Source: Pseudomonadota bacterium (GTDB lineage: Bacteria > Pseudomonadota > Alphaproteobacteria > Rhizobiales > Xanthobacteraceae). From it: a DNA stretch of 17,766 bases. Shown here piece by piece: positions 1-8,174 of the stretch (positions are counted from its first letter, which is position 1; each line of letters opens with the position of its first letter). The stretch covers positions 1 through 17,766 of the forward strand of contig CAUJKG010000039.1 in assembly GCA_963205465.1 (NCBI GenBank). The letters are read 5' to 3'. Below the pieces are notes generated by a model, which had not been told where the DNA came from, did not search any database, and was given only the letters and a program-made list of their open reading frames with translations. The position numbers and the translations under genes are program-made.

Positions 1-1008
1 CTTCGACTTCGCGATCTGCGCGGACGACGCTGAAACATGAGACGGGTTCGGCAGAGGATTCGGAACCCCGCGAATGACCGGCATGGTTGCGGCATTCGAC
101 GCAGGCATCCCTTGCCAGCCGAGCGCCAGACGAAGCTCTTCGATCGAGGACTGCCGCTCGGAAGCGCGGAAGGAAAGCGCCTTTTCGATTGCCTGCGCAA
201 AAGGCTCCGGCACATGGGGTGCTGCAACCGAAAGGGGGATGAGAGAATCACCTTCGCCGAACGCGATCTTGCGCGCACGCTCTTCAGTGTCGGCCGGCGG
301 CTTGCCGGTCAACGCGCGATAGAACACCGCACCGAGCGCATAGATATCGGCGCGCGCGTCAAGCGCTTCACCTTCACGCGTCTGCTCCGGCGGCGAATAA
401 TGCTGCTTGCCAACCATGAAGGAATGCACGGTCTTGGCCTGCAGCAGCGTACGGTTTTCGATTACCTTGATCGCACCGAAATCGATGATCACGGGACGGC
501 CGTCCGCCGTGATCATGATGTTGTCCGGCGCGATGTCGCGGTGAATGAAATTCATGTTGTGCAGATAATCGAGTGCATCGATTACCGGCTCGAGGATGGG
601 CCGTATCTCGTCGAGGGTCGGCAGGTTCGGGCGATCGCGGAGCCAATGTTCGAAGGTGCTGCCTTCGACATAGTCCATGAACATGTAACCGGTGTCGTTA
701 TCAGCGAGATAGTGAAACACCTCGACAATGTTCGGGTGTTTCAGGCGGCATTGTTCGGTGGTGGAGCTTTCAAAGCGCTTCAGCGCCCAGCTCACGAGTT
801 CGGAATCACGCTCGGCGTAGATGATTTCGGTTGCACCTTTGCGGGAGGCAATGCCGCGCGGAAAAAACTCCTTGATCGCCACGCGGCGGCCAGTGACCGG
901 GCTTTCTCCCTCATAGGTGATGCCAAAACCGCCCGCTCCCAAGGTGCGGACGATGCGGTAGCCGGCAATAACCGTACCGGCAGGCAGGGCGTGCGGATCG
1001 TGACTCAT
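1..1008 (-). CDS. Serine/threonine protein kinase (5' part, cut by the window edge)
   Basis: The minus strand reads 336 codons without a stop, from an ATG at 1008 to base 1, so the C-terminus lies outside the window. A Hanks-type kinase domain fills roughly residues 15-275. It has the glycine loop GAGGFG (24-29), the ATP-binding lysine in VAIKEFFP (K46), the catalytic loop HRDIAPDN (H156 to N162), the magnesium DFG (D176), an SPPEQ stretch where the APE motif is expected (205-209) and the DIYALG helix (D221). All key catalytic residues are present, so it should phosphorylate Ser/Thr. After the domain comes a Ser/Ala/Pro-rich linker, typical of kinases with a further C-terminal sensor or membrane segment that is not visible here. 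It is divergent from the iron-transport genes across a 226-nt gap. The substrate is unknown. The plus strand opposite also has a long open frame, but it shows no family features. Confidence 0.93.
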   Translation of the reverse strand, partial: MSHDPHALPAGTVIAGYRIVRTLGAGGFGITYEGESPVTGRRVAIKEFFPRGIASRKGATEIIYAERDSELVSWALKRFESSTTEQCRLKHPNIVEVFHYLADNDTGYMFMDYVEGSTFEHWLRDRPNLPTLDEIRPILEPVIDALDYLHNMNFIHRDIAPDNIMITADGRPVIIDFGAIKVIENRTLLQAKTVHSFMVGKQHYSPPEQTREGEALDARADIYALGAVFYRALTGKPPADTEERARKIAFGEGDSLIPLSVAAPHVPEPFAQAIEKALSFRASERQSSIEELRLALGWQGMPASNAATMPVIRGVPNPLPNPSHVSASSAQIAKSK

Positions 1009-1110
1009 TTCAGTTCCCGTGATTGCGCGGATGCTAATCGAACGGCGGGTTGGTGCAATGCACGAACTTCTCACTCCTTGCCACAAGCGCGTGATCACCA
1101 GAACCACTTG

Positions 1111-1127
1111 TTTGGAATAAATCTAAA
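1111..1127. promoter_or_regulatory. Candidate Irr (ICE) iron-control box
   Basis: The 17-mer TTTGGAATAAATCTAAA is an imperfect dyad. It matches the Irr-box form TTTAGAA-N3-TTCTAAA, as I remember it for alphaproteobacteria, at 12 of 14 defined positions. It lies 107 nt upstream of the ferric-iron-binding protein gene, inside a local AT-rich patch. Irr is the heme-responsive Fur-family regulator of rhizobia, so an iron importer would be a sensible target. Its distance from the start codon could fit activation. The site is also 103 nt from the kinase start, so it could act on either gene. The consensus is from memory and binding is inferred. Confidence 0.45.
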
Positions 1128-1221
1128 CTATTGATTTCGTTTGATTTTCCTATTGGGGCGGGGTCTGGTACCGGTCGGTTCTTCGGAAATTTCACAAGCA
1201 AATAACCATCAAAGCCCCGCC

Positions 1222-1228
1222 AGGAGGT
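1222..1228 (+). promoter_or_regulatory. Strong Shine-Dalgarno site of the iron-binding protein gene
   Basis: AGGAGGT lies 6 nt before the ATG at 1235. This near-perfect anti-16S match fixes the start and suggests high expression, as expected for a periplasmic binding protein. Confidence 0.85.
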
Positions 1229-1234
1229 CCTTTC

Positions 1235-2263
1235 ATGAGCCGTTTTGTCTTCAGCCTCGCAATTTTTGCGGCCATCGCGGCCGGCGCGATGGCGCCGCTC
1301 CCGGCCCATGCGCAGGGCGAGGTCAATGTCTATACGACTCGCGAACCGAAGCTCATCCAGCCGCTATTCGATCTCTTTACGAAAGAGACCGGCATCAAGG
1401 TCAATTCCATCTTCATCGAAAAAGGCATGGCCGAACGTGTCGCGGCGGAAGGCGCAAACTCTCCGGCGGATATCCTGATGTCGGTCGATATCGGCAACGT
1501 GCTCGACAGCGTCGCACGCGGCGTCACGCAAAGCGTGCAGTCGGAAGCGCTCAACGCGGCCATTCCCGCCAATCTGCGCGACAAGGACGGGCACTGGTTC
1601 GCGCTCTCGCTGCGGGCGCGCCTGTTCTATGTTTCGAAGGACCGCGTGAAAGATACCGCGCTGACCTACGCCGACCTTGCCGACCCGAAATGGAAGGGCA
1701 AAGTCTGCATCCGCTCTGGCCAGCATCCGTACAATACCGCGCTGATCGCGGCCTACATCAATCATTACGGCGAAGAGAAAGCCGAAGCCTGGCTCAAGGG
1801 AATCAAAGCAAACCTTGCCCGCAGACCCGCAGGTGGCGATCGCGAAGTGGCGCGCGACATTCTTGGCGGCATCTGCGACATCGGCGTCGGCAACTCTTAT
1901 TATGTCGGCCTGATGCGCGGACGCAAAAACGAAGAGCAGAACAAGTGGGGTGCGGCGATCAATGTGATCCTGCCGACGTTCCCCGGCGGCGGCACGCACG
2001 TGAACATCTCCGGCGCTTCGGTTGCCAAGAATGCGCCGAACAAGGCCAACGCAATCAAGCTCCTCGAATTTCTGCTCTCGCCCGAAGCACAGGCCGCCTA
2101 TGCAAAGGTGAACTACGAATATCCGGTACGTCCGGGCGCGCAGATCGATCCGATCATCGTCGCGTTGGGGACGCTCAAGACCGACGAGATCGATCTTCGC
2201 GCGATTGCGAAGAACCGCAAGCTCGCCGCACAACTCGCCGATAAGGTCGGCTTCGACCAGTAA
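1235..2263 (+). CDS. Ferric-iron ABC transporter substrate-binding protein (FbpA/FutA family)
   Basis: A 342-residue periplasmic protein that should capture Fe(III) and hand it to the permease encoded next. Residues 1-27 form a signal peptide with a hydrophobic core (SLAIFAAIAAGAMA) and a PAHAQ cleavage region. The mature protein begins with a beta strand, VNVYTTRE, whose tyrosine (Y33) matches the first iron-ligand tyrosine of the family. The adjacent tyrosines Y222-Y223 in GNSYYVGLMRG are the hallmark Fe(III) ligands of FbpA/FutA proteins. Other family features are RARLFYVSKDRV (127-137) and the arginine-serine after VCIR (157-161). Length is normal and the ribosome binding site supports the ATG. 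The gene is followed after 4 nt by the permease, so they form an operon. The exact ligand (free ferric ion or a complex) is not certain. Confidence 0.93.
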   Translation: MSRFVFSLAIFAAIAAGAMAPLPAHAQGEVNVYTTREPKLIQPLFDLFTKETGIKVNSIFIEKGMAERVAAEGANSPADILMSVDIGNVLDSVARGVTQSVQSEALNAAIPANLRDKDGHWFALSLRARLFYVSKDRVKDTALTYADLADPKWKGKVCIRSGQHPYNTALIAAYINHYGEEKAEAWLKGIKANLARRPAGGDREVARDILGGICDIGVGNSYYVGLMRGRKNEEQNKWGAAINVILPTFPGGGTHVNISGASVAKNAPNKANAIKLLEFLLSPEAQAAYAKVNYEYPVRPGAQIDPIIVALGTLKTDEIDLRAIAKNRKLAAQLADKVGFDQ

Positions 2264-2267
2264 TCCC

Positions 2268-3935
2268 GTGGCGACTTCGCTCCTCCGGGCGTTCCGCAGC
2301 AGTGGAACGCCCGGCTTTACGCTCTCGACCCTTCTGATTGCTGCGATCGTCGTCTCGCCGGTCGTTGCGCTGGTTTATATTGCCAGCGCGGGATCGGGCG
2401 ACCTGTGGCCCCAGCTTACCGCCTATGTGCTTCCCTCGGCCGCGGCGAACACTGCGGGATTGCTTACCGGTGTCGGCCTTCTGACCGGCATCATCGGCGT
2501 CGGCACGGCGTGGCTCGTCGCAACTGCAAACTTCCCCGGCAGGCGCTTCTTTGATTGGGCGCTCCTGCTGCCGCTCGCGATCCCGACTTACATTCTTGCT
2601 TATGCCTATCTCGATCTTCTGCATCCGCTCGGACCGATTCAGTCCGCGCTGCGGGCATTCCTCGGCATCAGCGATCCGCGCGCGCTGCATTTTCCGGAAC
2701 TCCGCTCGATGGGCGGCGCGATCTTCCTGCTCGGCTTCGTGCTTTATCCTTATGTCTATCTCGCCGCGCGCGCCTCTTTCCTGATGCAGAACGCAGCCGC
2801 GCTGGAAGCCGCACGCGTGCTCGGTGCAGGCAGAGGCGAAGTGTTTTTCCGGGTTGCGCTCCCGCTCGCGCGGCCTGCCATCGTCATCGGCGTTACGCTC
2901 GCGCTCCTCGAAGCGCTGAACGACATCGGCGCTACCGAATTTCTCGGCGTGCGCACGCTGACGATCGCGATCTATTCGACGTGGCTCAATCGTTCTTCGC
3001 TTCCGGGCGCCGCGCAGATTTCGCTTTTCATGCTCACGCTCGTCATCCTGCTGTTTCTGCTCGAACGCTGGGCGCGAAAAGGGCAACGCTTCGTCACGGC
3101 CGGCAAGCGCGCGCAAACACCAGCGCGGACGACCCTGCGGGGTCCAAAAGCGATCGCGGCCACGCTTGCCTGCGCGCTGCCGCTCGTCATCGGCTTCCTT
3201 GCGCCGGCTGCCTATCTCGCCGACCGGGCGATCCGGAAAGCGATCAGCGGCGACATCTCCGCCGCGCTATTCCGGGAGACAGCCAACACGATTCTATTCG
3301 CAGGGCTTGCTACTTTGGCAACGATCCTCGCGGGGATTCTGGTGGCCTACGCAATTCGCACCGATCGCAGCGGGCTTGCCGCTCCCGCGAGCAGGATCGC
3401 AAGCATCGGATACGCCATTCCCGGAACGGTGCTCGCGGTCGGGCTGTTATGGCCGCTTGCCAGTTTCGACAATGCGATCGACGCCGCCTTCCGCCAGTGG
3501 TTCGGCATCCATACCGGCCTGCTGATTTCGGGTTCGGGCGCAGCGCTGGTGCTCGCCTATACGATCCGGTTCCTCGCGGTATCCGTAAACGGTATCGAAG
3601 CGGGATACGCCAAGATTTCACCGAGCGTCGATCATGCGGCGCGCAGCCTCGGCGAGAACTCGTTCGGCACCTTGCGTAAAGTCCATCTGCCCATGCTCCG
3701 GCCCGCGCTCGGGGGAGCCGCCATTCTCGTCTTCGTGGATTGCATGAAAGAACTTCCGGCGACGCTGATGCTGCGGCCGTTCGGTGTCGAAACGCTGGCA
3801 ACGCATATCTATGCCGAAGCGGTTCGCGGCACCTATGAGGATGGCGCGATCGCGGCCATTCTCGTCGTGCTGGCTGGGCTTCTGCCGGTGATGCTGCTCG
3901 CGCGCATAAGCCGCAACGCGATCGCCACTCCTTAA
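2268..3935 (+). CDS. Ferric-iron ABC transporter permease, fused two-domain (FbpB/FutB type)
   Basis: An integral inner-membrane protein of 555 residues with about twelve hydrophobic segments, made of two consecutive binding-protein-dependent permease domains. Each half carries the EAA loop that contacts the ATPase: EAARVLGAGRGEVFFRVALP near residues 180-199 and DHAARSLGENSFGTLRKVHLP near 456-476. A charged linker around 268-292 separates the halves. One polypeptide forming the whole channel is normal for iron(III) permeases of this family. I chose the GTG at 2268, 4 nt after the upstream stop; no strong ribosome binding site precedes it. An in-frame ATG at 2205 would overlap the upstream gene by 59 nt and add a polar, non-conserved-looking N-terminus. 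The expected ATPase gene (fbpC type) does not follow. The next gene is convergent and unrelated, so the importer must borrow an ATPase encoded elsewhere. Confidence 0.92.
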   Translation: MATSLLRAFRSSGTPGFTLSTLLIAAIVVSPVVALVYIASAGSGDLWPQLTAYVLPSAAANTAGLLTGVGLLTGIIGVGTAWLVATANFPGRRFFDWALLLPLAIPTYILAYAYLDLLHPLGPIQSALRAFLGISDPRALHFPELRSMGGAIFLLGFVLYPYVYLAARASFLMQNAAALEAARVLGAGRGEVFFRVALPLARPAIVIGVTLALLEALNDIGATEFLGVRTLTIAIYSTWLNRSSLPGAAQISLFMLTLVILLFLLERWARKGQRFVTAGKRAQTPARTTLRGPKAIAATLACALPLVIGFLAPAAYLADRAIRKAISGDISAALFRETANTILFAGLATLATILAGILVAYAIRTDRSGLAAPASRIASIGYAIPGTVLAVGLLWPLASFDNAIDAAFRQWFGIHTGLLISGSGAALVLAYTIRFLAVSVNGIEAGYAKISPSVDHAARSLGENSFGTLRKVHLPMLRPALGGAAILVFVDCMKELPATLMLRPFGVETLATHIYAEAVRGTYEDGAIAAILVVLAGLLPVMLLARISRNAIATP

Positions 3936-3976
3936 TATTTGCGCGTGATACCCGGAGCCAAGCCCGGGAGCGTGCT

Positions 3977-5938
3977 CTAACTCCGCAGCGCGGGCAGATC
4001 CTTATAGAGATCGAGCGCTTCGGGATTGGCAAGCGCCTCGGTATTCTTCACCGGACGACCATGGACGACATCGCGAACGGCAAGCTCGGTTATCTTTCCT
4101 GAACGCGTGCGCGGAATGTCTGCAATCTGGATGATCTTCGCCGGCACATGCCGCGGGCTCGCGCCGGTACGGACCTGAAGCTTGATCTTCTGCGTCAGGG
4201 CTTCATCGAGCTTCACCCCGTCGCGCAGCCGCACGAAAAGAACGATGCGGGTATCGCCATCCCATTCCTGTCCGACCGCAATGGATTCCACGACTTCCGG
4301 GACCTGTTCGACCTGCGCGTAGATTTCCGCGGTGCCGATACGGACACCCTGCGGATTGAGCGTCGCATCCGAGCGGCCGTGAATGATCATGCCGCCGTGC
4401 TCCGTCCACTCGGCAAAGTCGCCATGACACCAGATGCCCGGGAAGCGGTCGAAATAGGCGCTGTGATATTTCTTCCCCTCGGGATCGTTCCAGAACATCA
4501 CCGGCATCGAGGGAAATGGCTTCGTACAAACGAGCTCGCCGCGCTCGCCTTTCACGGGCTTGCCGGTGTCATCCCAGACATCGACCGCCATGCCGAGTGC
4601 AGGCGCCTGAATTTCACCCTTCCAGACCGGCGACGTCGGATCGCCGCCGACGAAGCAGGCGCAGAGATCGGTGCCGCCCGAAACCGACGCCAGGTGCACA
4701 TCCTTCTTCACTGCGTCGTAGACGTAATCGAAGCTCTCGGGAACGAGCGGCGAGCCGGTCGAAGCCAGCACGCGCATGCGCGACAGGTCGTGGGTGTCCA
4801 TCGGACGGAGCCCCGCCTTCTTCGCCGCATCGATGAACTTCGCCGAGGTGCCGAAGACATCGATCTTCTCTTCAGCGACATAATCGAACATCACCGTCTG
4901 GGTAGGATGGAACGGAGACCCATCGTAGAGCATCAGCGTCGCTTCGGCGGCGAGACTGGTGACGAGCCAGTTCCACATCATCCAACCGAGCGTGGTGAAC
5001 CAGATCACGCGATCGCCCGGCCGGATGCCAAAATGAATCCTGTGCTCCTTCAGATGCTGCAAGAGCACGCCGCCGGCACAATGCACGATGCATTTCGGCA
5101 CGCCCGTGGTTCCCGAGGAGAATAGGATGTAAAGCGGATGATCGAAGGGAAGCCGCTCGAATTCGACTTTCTTCGCCTGATACGGCGCAAGGAAACTGTC
5201 GAGGTCGGTCGCGCGCGGAAGCTTGGCGGCGGTTTCCTTCGCCTCACCCAGATAAGGAACGATAATCACCTTCTGCGCGGTCGGAAGATTTTTGACGACG
5301 GTCTGCAGCTTCTCGCCGATCTGGATTTTCTTGCCCGCATACCAATAGCCGTCGCAGGCGAAAAACAGCTTCGGCTCGATCTGGCCGAAGCGATCGATCA
5401 CGCCACGCTCGCCGAAATCCGGCGAGCAGGACGAGAAGATGGCTCCGATCGAGCTTGCCGCGAGCATGATCGCAACGCTTTCCGGCAGGTTGGGAAGCAT
5501 GGCGGCGACCCGATCCCCCTTCTGCACACCGGCGGCGCGCATGGCATGTTGCAGCTTTGAAACCAGGGCATGCAGCTCGTCGAAGGACAGGCGATAGGCC
5601 TTCTTGTCCTCGCCGCGAAAGATCATCGCCGGTTCGCTGCCGGTTTTGCGCAACATGTTCTCGGCAAAGCTCAGCTTCGCGTTGGGAAAAAATTTTGCGC
5701 CCGGCATGCGGTTTTCGTCAGCGAGCAGCGGAGTGCCCCGTTCGCCGATCACGCCGCAATAGTCCCAGACCAGCTCCCAGAACGCCGGAAGGTTCTCCAC
5801 CGACCAGGCATGCAATTGCCGGTAATCCGAGAGGGCCAGCCCGAATCGCCGGTTCGCTTCCTGCATGAAGCGCGTAATCTCGCTCCCGCGAACGGCTTCC
5901 GGAGACGGGGACCAAAGCGGCGACGTGCTGGCGTTCAT
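3977..5938 (-). CDS. aacS: Acetoacetyl-CoA synthetase (acetoacetate-CoA ligase)
   Basis: A 653-residue enzyme of the ANL adenylating superfamily. It activates acetoacetate with ATP and CoA to acetoacetyl-CoA in the cytoplasm, feeding ketone-body, leucine-breakdown or polyhydroxybutyrate metabolism. The N-terminal region (about 1-110) contains the SDYRQLHAWSVENLPAFWE block usual in acetoacetyl-CoA synthetases. The AMP-binding loop SSGTTGVPK is at 274-282. TLGWMMWNW (316-324) and SGGTDLCACFVGG (420-432) follow, with WCHGDFAEW at 503-511 and GRSDATLNPQGVRIG at 521-535. The C-terminal lysine for adenylation is in RTRSGKITELAVRD (K615). Length fits the family. The ATG at 5938 begins MNASTSPLW. An open frame continues 80 codons upstream but looks like non-coding arginine-rich sequence. 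It stands alone, convergent with the permease and divergent from the AsmA gene. Confidence 0.94.
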   Translation of the reverse strand: MNASTSPLWSPSPEAVRGSEITRFMQEANRRFGLALSDYRQLHAWSVENLPAFWELVWDYCGVIGERGTPLLADENRMPGAKFFPNAKLSFAENMLRKTGSEPAMIFRGEDKKAYRLSFDELHALVSKLQHAMRAAGVQKGDRVAAMLPNLPESVAIMLAASSIGAIFSSCSPDFGERGVIDRFGQIEPKLFFACDGYWYAGKKIQIGEKLQTVVKNLPTAQKVIIVPYLGEAKETAAKLPRATDLDSFLAPYQAKKVEFERLPFDHPLYILFSSGTTGVPKCIVHCAGGVLLQHLKEHRIHFGIRPGDRVIWFTTLGWMMWNWLVTSLAAEATLMLYDGSPFHPTQTVMFDYVAEEKIDVFGTSAKFIDAAKKAGLRPMDTHDLSRMRVLASTGSPLVPESFDYVYDAVKKDVHLASVSGGTDLCACFVGGDPTSPVWKGEIQAPALGMAVDVWDDTGKPVKGERGELVCTKPFPSMPVMFWNDPEGKKYHSAYFDRFPGIWCHGDFAEWTEHGGMIIHGRSDATLNPQGVRIGTAEIYAQVEQVPEVVESIAVGQEWDGDTRIVLFVRLRDGVKLDEALTQKIKLQVRTGASPRHVPAKIIQIADIPRTRSGKITELAVRDVVHGRPVKNTEALANPEALDLYKDLPALRS

Positions 5939-6123
5939 AATCGGGCGTTCCCTAGCGGAATCTGCATTTACGCCCGGTTTCATAGCCGCTCGAAGGCGGT
6001 CTGTCAGGGTCATGAAAGGGACACATAGAAGCGGAAATAGACTATGCTTCGTCCCGGCTGGCGACCGCCGCCTGACGATCCAACCAGACAGCGCCGGAAC
6101 ACGCCTTGAACGTCTCGTCTCGA
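5939..6123. other. Divergent intergenic region between aacS and the AsmA gene
   Basis: This 185-nt gap must hold the promoters of both genes. It is less GC-rich around 6020-6050. No clear boxes, operators or strong inverted repeats were recognised by eye. Confidence 0.4.
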
Positions 6124-8073
6124 ATGCAGCGTTTTGCCGTGGGCGCATTGGCGGCCGCTGTCGTTCTGGTCGCAGCACTGCTGCTGGCGCCTCTCCTGCT
6201 CTCGGAACACCATATCCGGGCTGAAGTAACCCGCTCGATCCAGACCGCCACCGGCGTCATGCCCCGGATCGAAGGCCCGGCGCGCCTTACCCTGCTGCCG
6301 CGGCCGGCGATCCGTCTCGACGAAGTCATGCTGGACGATGGCTCAAGCAACGCCCCCACGGCCAGCGCGTTGCAGGCCAGCCTCCAGTTCTGGCCGCTAT
6401 TCTTCGGCGAGATCAAAATCGCGACGCTGACCCTGGAGCGCCCGCGCCTTTCGCTGCAGCTATCCCCGGAAGGCAGGCTGATCAGCGGGCTGCCGCTCAA
6501 TCCGGTCATGCCGGCCGATGGCGACGTCCCCGAACTCCGCATCGTAAACGGCACGGTTCTGTTGCGCGTGCAGGGGCGCGACCGCGTCGAGATCATCTCG
6601 AACGTGCAAGCCTCGCTGAACTGGACCGGGGCTTCGCTGACCGCGACCGGCAGTTTCATGATCGGCGGCAAACCGGCAAACGGCAGCATCGTCATCGCCG
6701 ATACCGCGGCCATGGCGAAGAGCCAGCGCAGCAGCATACGACTTCGCCTCGAACTGGAGTCGGGACGCCTCGCCTATGAAGGCGGCGTACTGGTGCGCGA
6801 GAATGCGCTGCAGGCCGAAGGCACGCTGAGCGCCGATGGCAGTTCGTTGCGGCAGACGCTCGCTTTGTTCGGCATCTCGCCGCCCTCGCAAAATGGCTTC
6901 GGCCGCTTCTCGCTGAAATCAGCGGTGACGCTGACGCCGATTGCACTGACGTTCTCAAACCTGGCGCTGGAGCTCGACGGCAACCGCGCCGACGGCGGAT
7001 TTACGTTCAAGCGCGACGGCAACCGCACGACACTGCAAGGAACGCTCGCCAGTGAAGCCGCAGACCTGTCGATCTATAGCGGCATCCTGCAATTGACGTC
7101 CGGCGACGGCCGCGAGTGGAACCGCACGCCCATCGAGGCGTCTACCTTGCAACATCTCGATGTCGATTTCCGTCTTTCCTGCGGCAAGCTGACGATCGGC
7201 AAGATCGAAATCAGCAAAGCGGCCATCGCGATCGGGGTAAAAAACCGTCAGCTCACCGCTGCAATCGGCGAAGGCCAATATTACGGCGGTACGCTGCGCG
7301 GCAACGCCATCTGGAACATGGCGGAGAACAAGCCGGCGCTGAAGATCGACGCCAATCTTACCAACTTCGATCTTGAGCGCGGTCTCGGCGGCCTCACCGG
7401 TTTTCGCAGGCTGGAAGGCAAAGGAACCCTGACGGTCGCGATCACTTCGCGAGGGCAGACCGTTCATGAACTTGCTTCGGCGCTTGCGGGCAAGGTGCAA
7501 CTCGCCATGCGCCAGGGTTCGCTCACCGGGATCAACGCGGAAGCCGTACTGCGGCGGCTCGAACGCCGCCCGCTTTCCGGCACCGGAGATCTGCGCGGCG
7601 GCAAGACGCCATTCGATCGCCTCACCGGCACGCTGGAAATCGAAGGCGGCGTTGCCGAACTCTCGAGTTTCGAAATCGAGAGCCAGATTCTGAAAATCCG
7701 GCTCGCGGGAGAAGCCTCGGTGGCGCGGCGCGACTTCGATCTGCGCGGCACCGCGAGCCTGATCCGCGCGGCGCAGGGCGCCACGCAGGTTGCGTTCGAC
7801 CTGCCGTTCCTGATTCAGGGACATTGGGACAACCCCTATCTCCTGCCCGATCCGGAAGCGTTGATCCGTCACTCCGGCGCGACAGCACCACTGCTCGATG
7901 CGGTTCGCGGGAGAGCGGCGCGTGAAGCCATGCGCAATGTCATCGAGACCGTGACGGGTCTGCGTTCGATCGGTGAGCTGCCCGCCAATCCGACGTTCGA
8001 GCCGCCGACCGCGACCGCACCTGCCGTTGCGCCGATTTCCGCGCCGTCCGCACCGGAGCCCCAGGTCCAGTAG
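6124..8073 (+). CDS. AsmA-family envelope protein
   Basis: A 649-residue protein with an N-terminal membrane anchor (about residues 5-28, rich in Ala/Val/Leu) and a large periplasmic part. AsmA features are the opening IEGPARLTLLPRPAIRLDEVML (about 45-66), repeated beta-strand pairs of the form 'leu-x-leu-x...gly', and the C-terminal AsmA segment with GLTGFRRLEGKGTLTVAITSRGQTVHELASALAGKVQLAMRQG around 420-462. Family members are long beta-groove proteins linked to outer-membrane biogenesis and lipid traffic, but a precise role cannot be assigned. The C-terminus is a Pro/Ala-rich tail (about 615-649), possibly disordered. The ATG at 6124 is chosen. An in-frame TTG at 6106 with a weak GGAA upstream would add six residues. 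The next gene starts 101 nt downstream on the same strand. Confidence 0.85.
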   Translation: MQRFAVGALAAAVVLVAALLLAPLLLSEHHIRAEVTRSIQTATGVMPRIEGPARLTLLPRPAIRLDEVMLDDGSSNAPTASALQASLQFWPLFFGEIKIATLTLERPRLSLQLSPEGRLISGLPLNPVMPADGDVPELRIVNGTVLLRVQGRDRVEIISNVQASLNWTGASLTATGSFMIGGKPANGSIVIADTAAMAKSQRSSIRLRLELESGRLAYEGGVLVRENALQAEGTLSADGSSLRQTLALFGISPPSQNGFGRFSLKSAVTLTPIALTFSNLALELDGNRADGGFTFKRDGNRTTLQGTLASEAADLSIYSGILQLTSGDGREWNRTPIEASTLQHLDVDFRLSCGKLTIGKIEISKAAIAIGVKNRQLTAAIGEGQYYGGTLRGNAIWNMAENKPALKIDANLTNFDLERGLGGLTGFRRLEGKGTLTVAITSRGQTVHELASALAGKVQLAMRQGSLTGINAEAVLRRLERRPLSGTGDLRGGKTPFDRLTGTLEIEGGVAELSSFEIESQILKIRLAGEASVARRDFDLRGTASLIRAAQGATQVAFDLPFLIQGHWDNPYLLPDPEALIRHSGATAPLLDAVRGRAAREAMRNVIETVTGLRSIGELPANPTFEPPTATAPAVAPISAPSAPEPQVQ

Positions 8074-8119
8074 CGCCGATTTCGCGCAGAATACCGCTCT
8101 TGCGGGGAATCAGGATCGA

Positions 8120-8144
8120 CGACAAGGTGTAACTTCCCTTGTCG
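8120..8144. other. Perfect 8-bp hairpin between the AsmA gene and the secreted-protein gene
   Basis: CGACAAGG (8120-8127) and CCTTGTCG (8137-8144) are exact inverted repeats around a 9-nt loop. No T-run follows on either strand, so it is not a standard intrinsic terminator. It may be an mRNA-stabilising or processing hairpin, or a regulator binding site, placed 30 nt before the next start codon. Confidence 0.5.
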
Positions 8145-8174
8145 AACGGCTCGCCGCTATCTTCGGACCCTGAC

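Larger units (their letters stand above)
1009..1234. other. Divergent intergenic region between the kinase and the iron-binding protein
   Basis: This 226-nt gap should hold the promoters of both divergent genes. It contains an AT-rich patch around 1108-1150 in an otherwise GC-rich region, the Irr-like box described separately (1111-1127), and a strong ribosome binding site at its right end. No convincing -35/-10 pair could be assigned by eye and no short gene is supported. Confidence 0.6.

Noticed and set aside
37..1134. 365-codon open frame on the plus strand
   Set aside because: It is antisense to the kinase, whose catalytic motifs are unmistakable on the minus strand. The plus-strand product has no recognisable domain.
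2175..3116. 313-codon minus-strand frame opposite the permease
   Set aside because: It is extremely Arg/Glu-rich and antisense to a gene with clear membrane helices and EAA loops.
3951..3968. CCCGG...CCGGG stem between the permease and aacS as a two-way terminator
   Set aside because: Only five base pairs with an 8-nt loop and no T-run on either strand; too weak to call, though the convergent setting makes some terminator likely.
4148..5125. 325-codon plus-strand frame opposite aacS, and a similar one at 10165-11208 opposite the M16 peptidase
   Set aside because: Both lie wholly inside well-identified genes on the other strand and have shadow-like composition.
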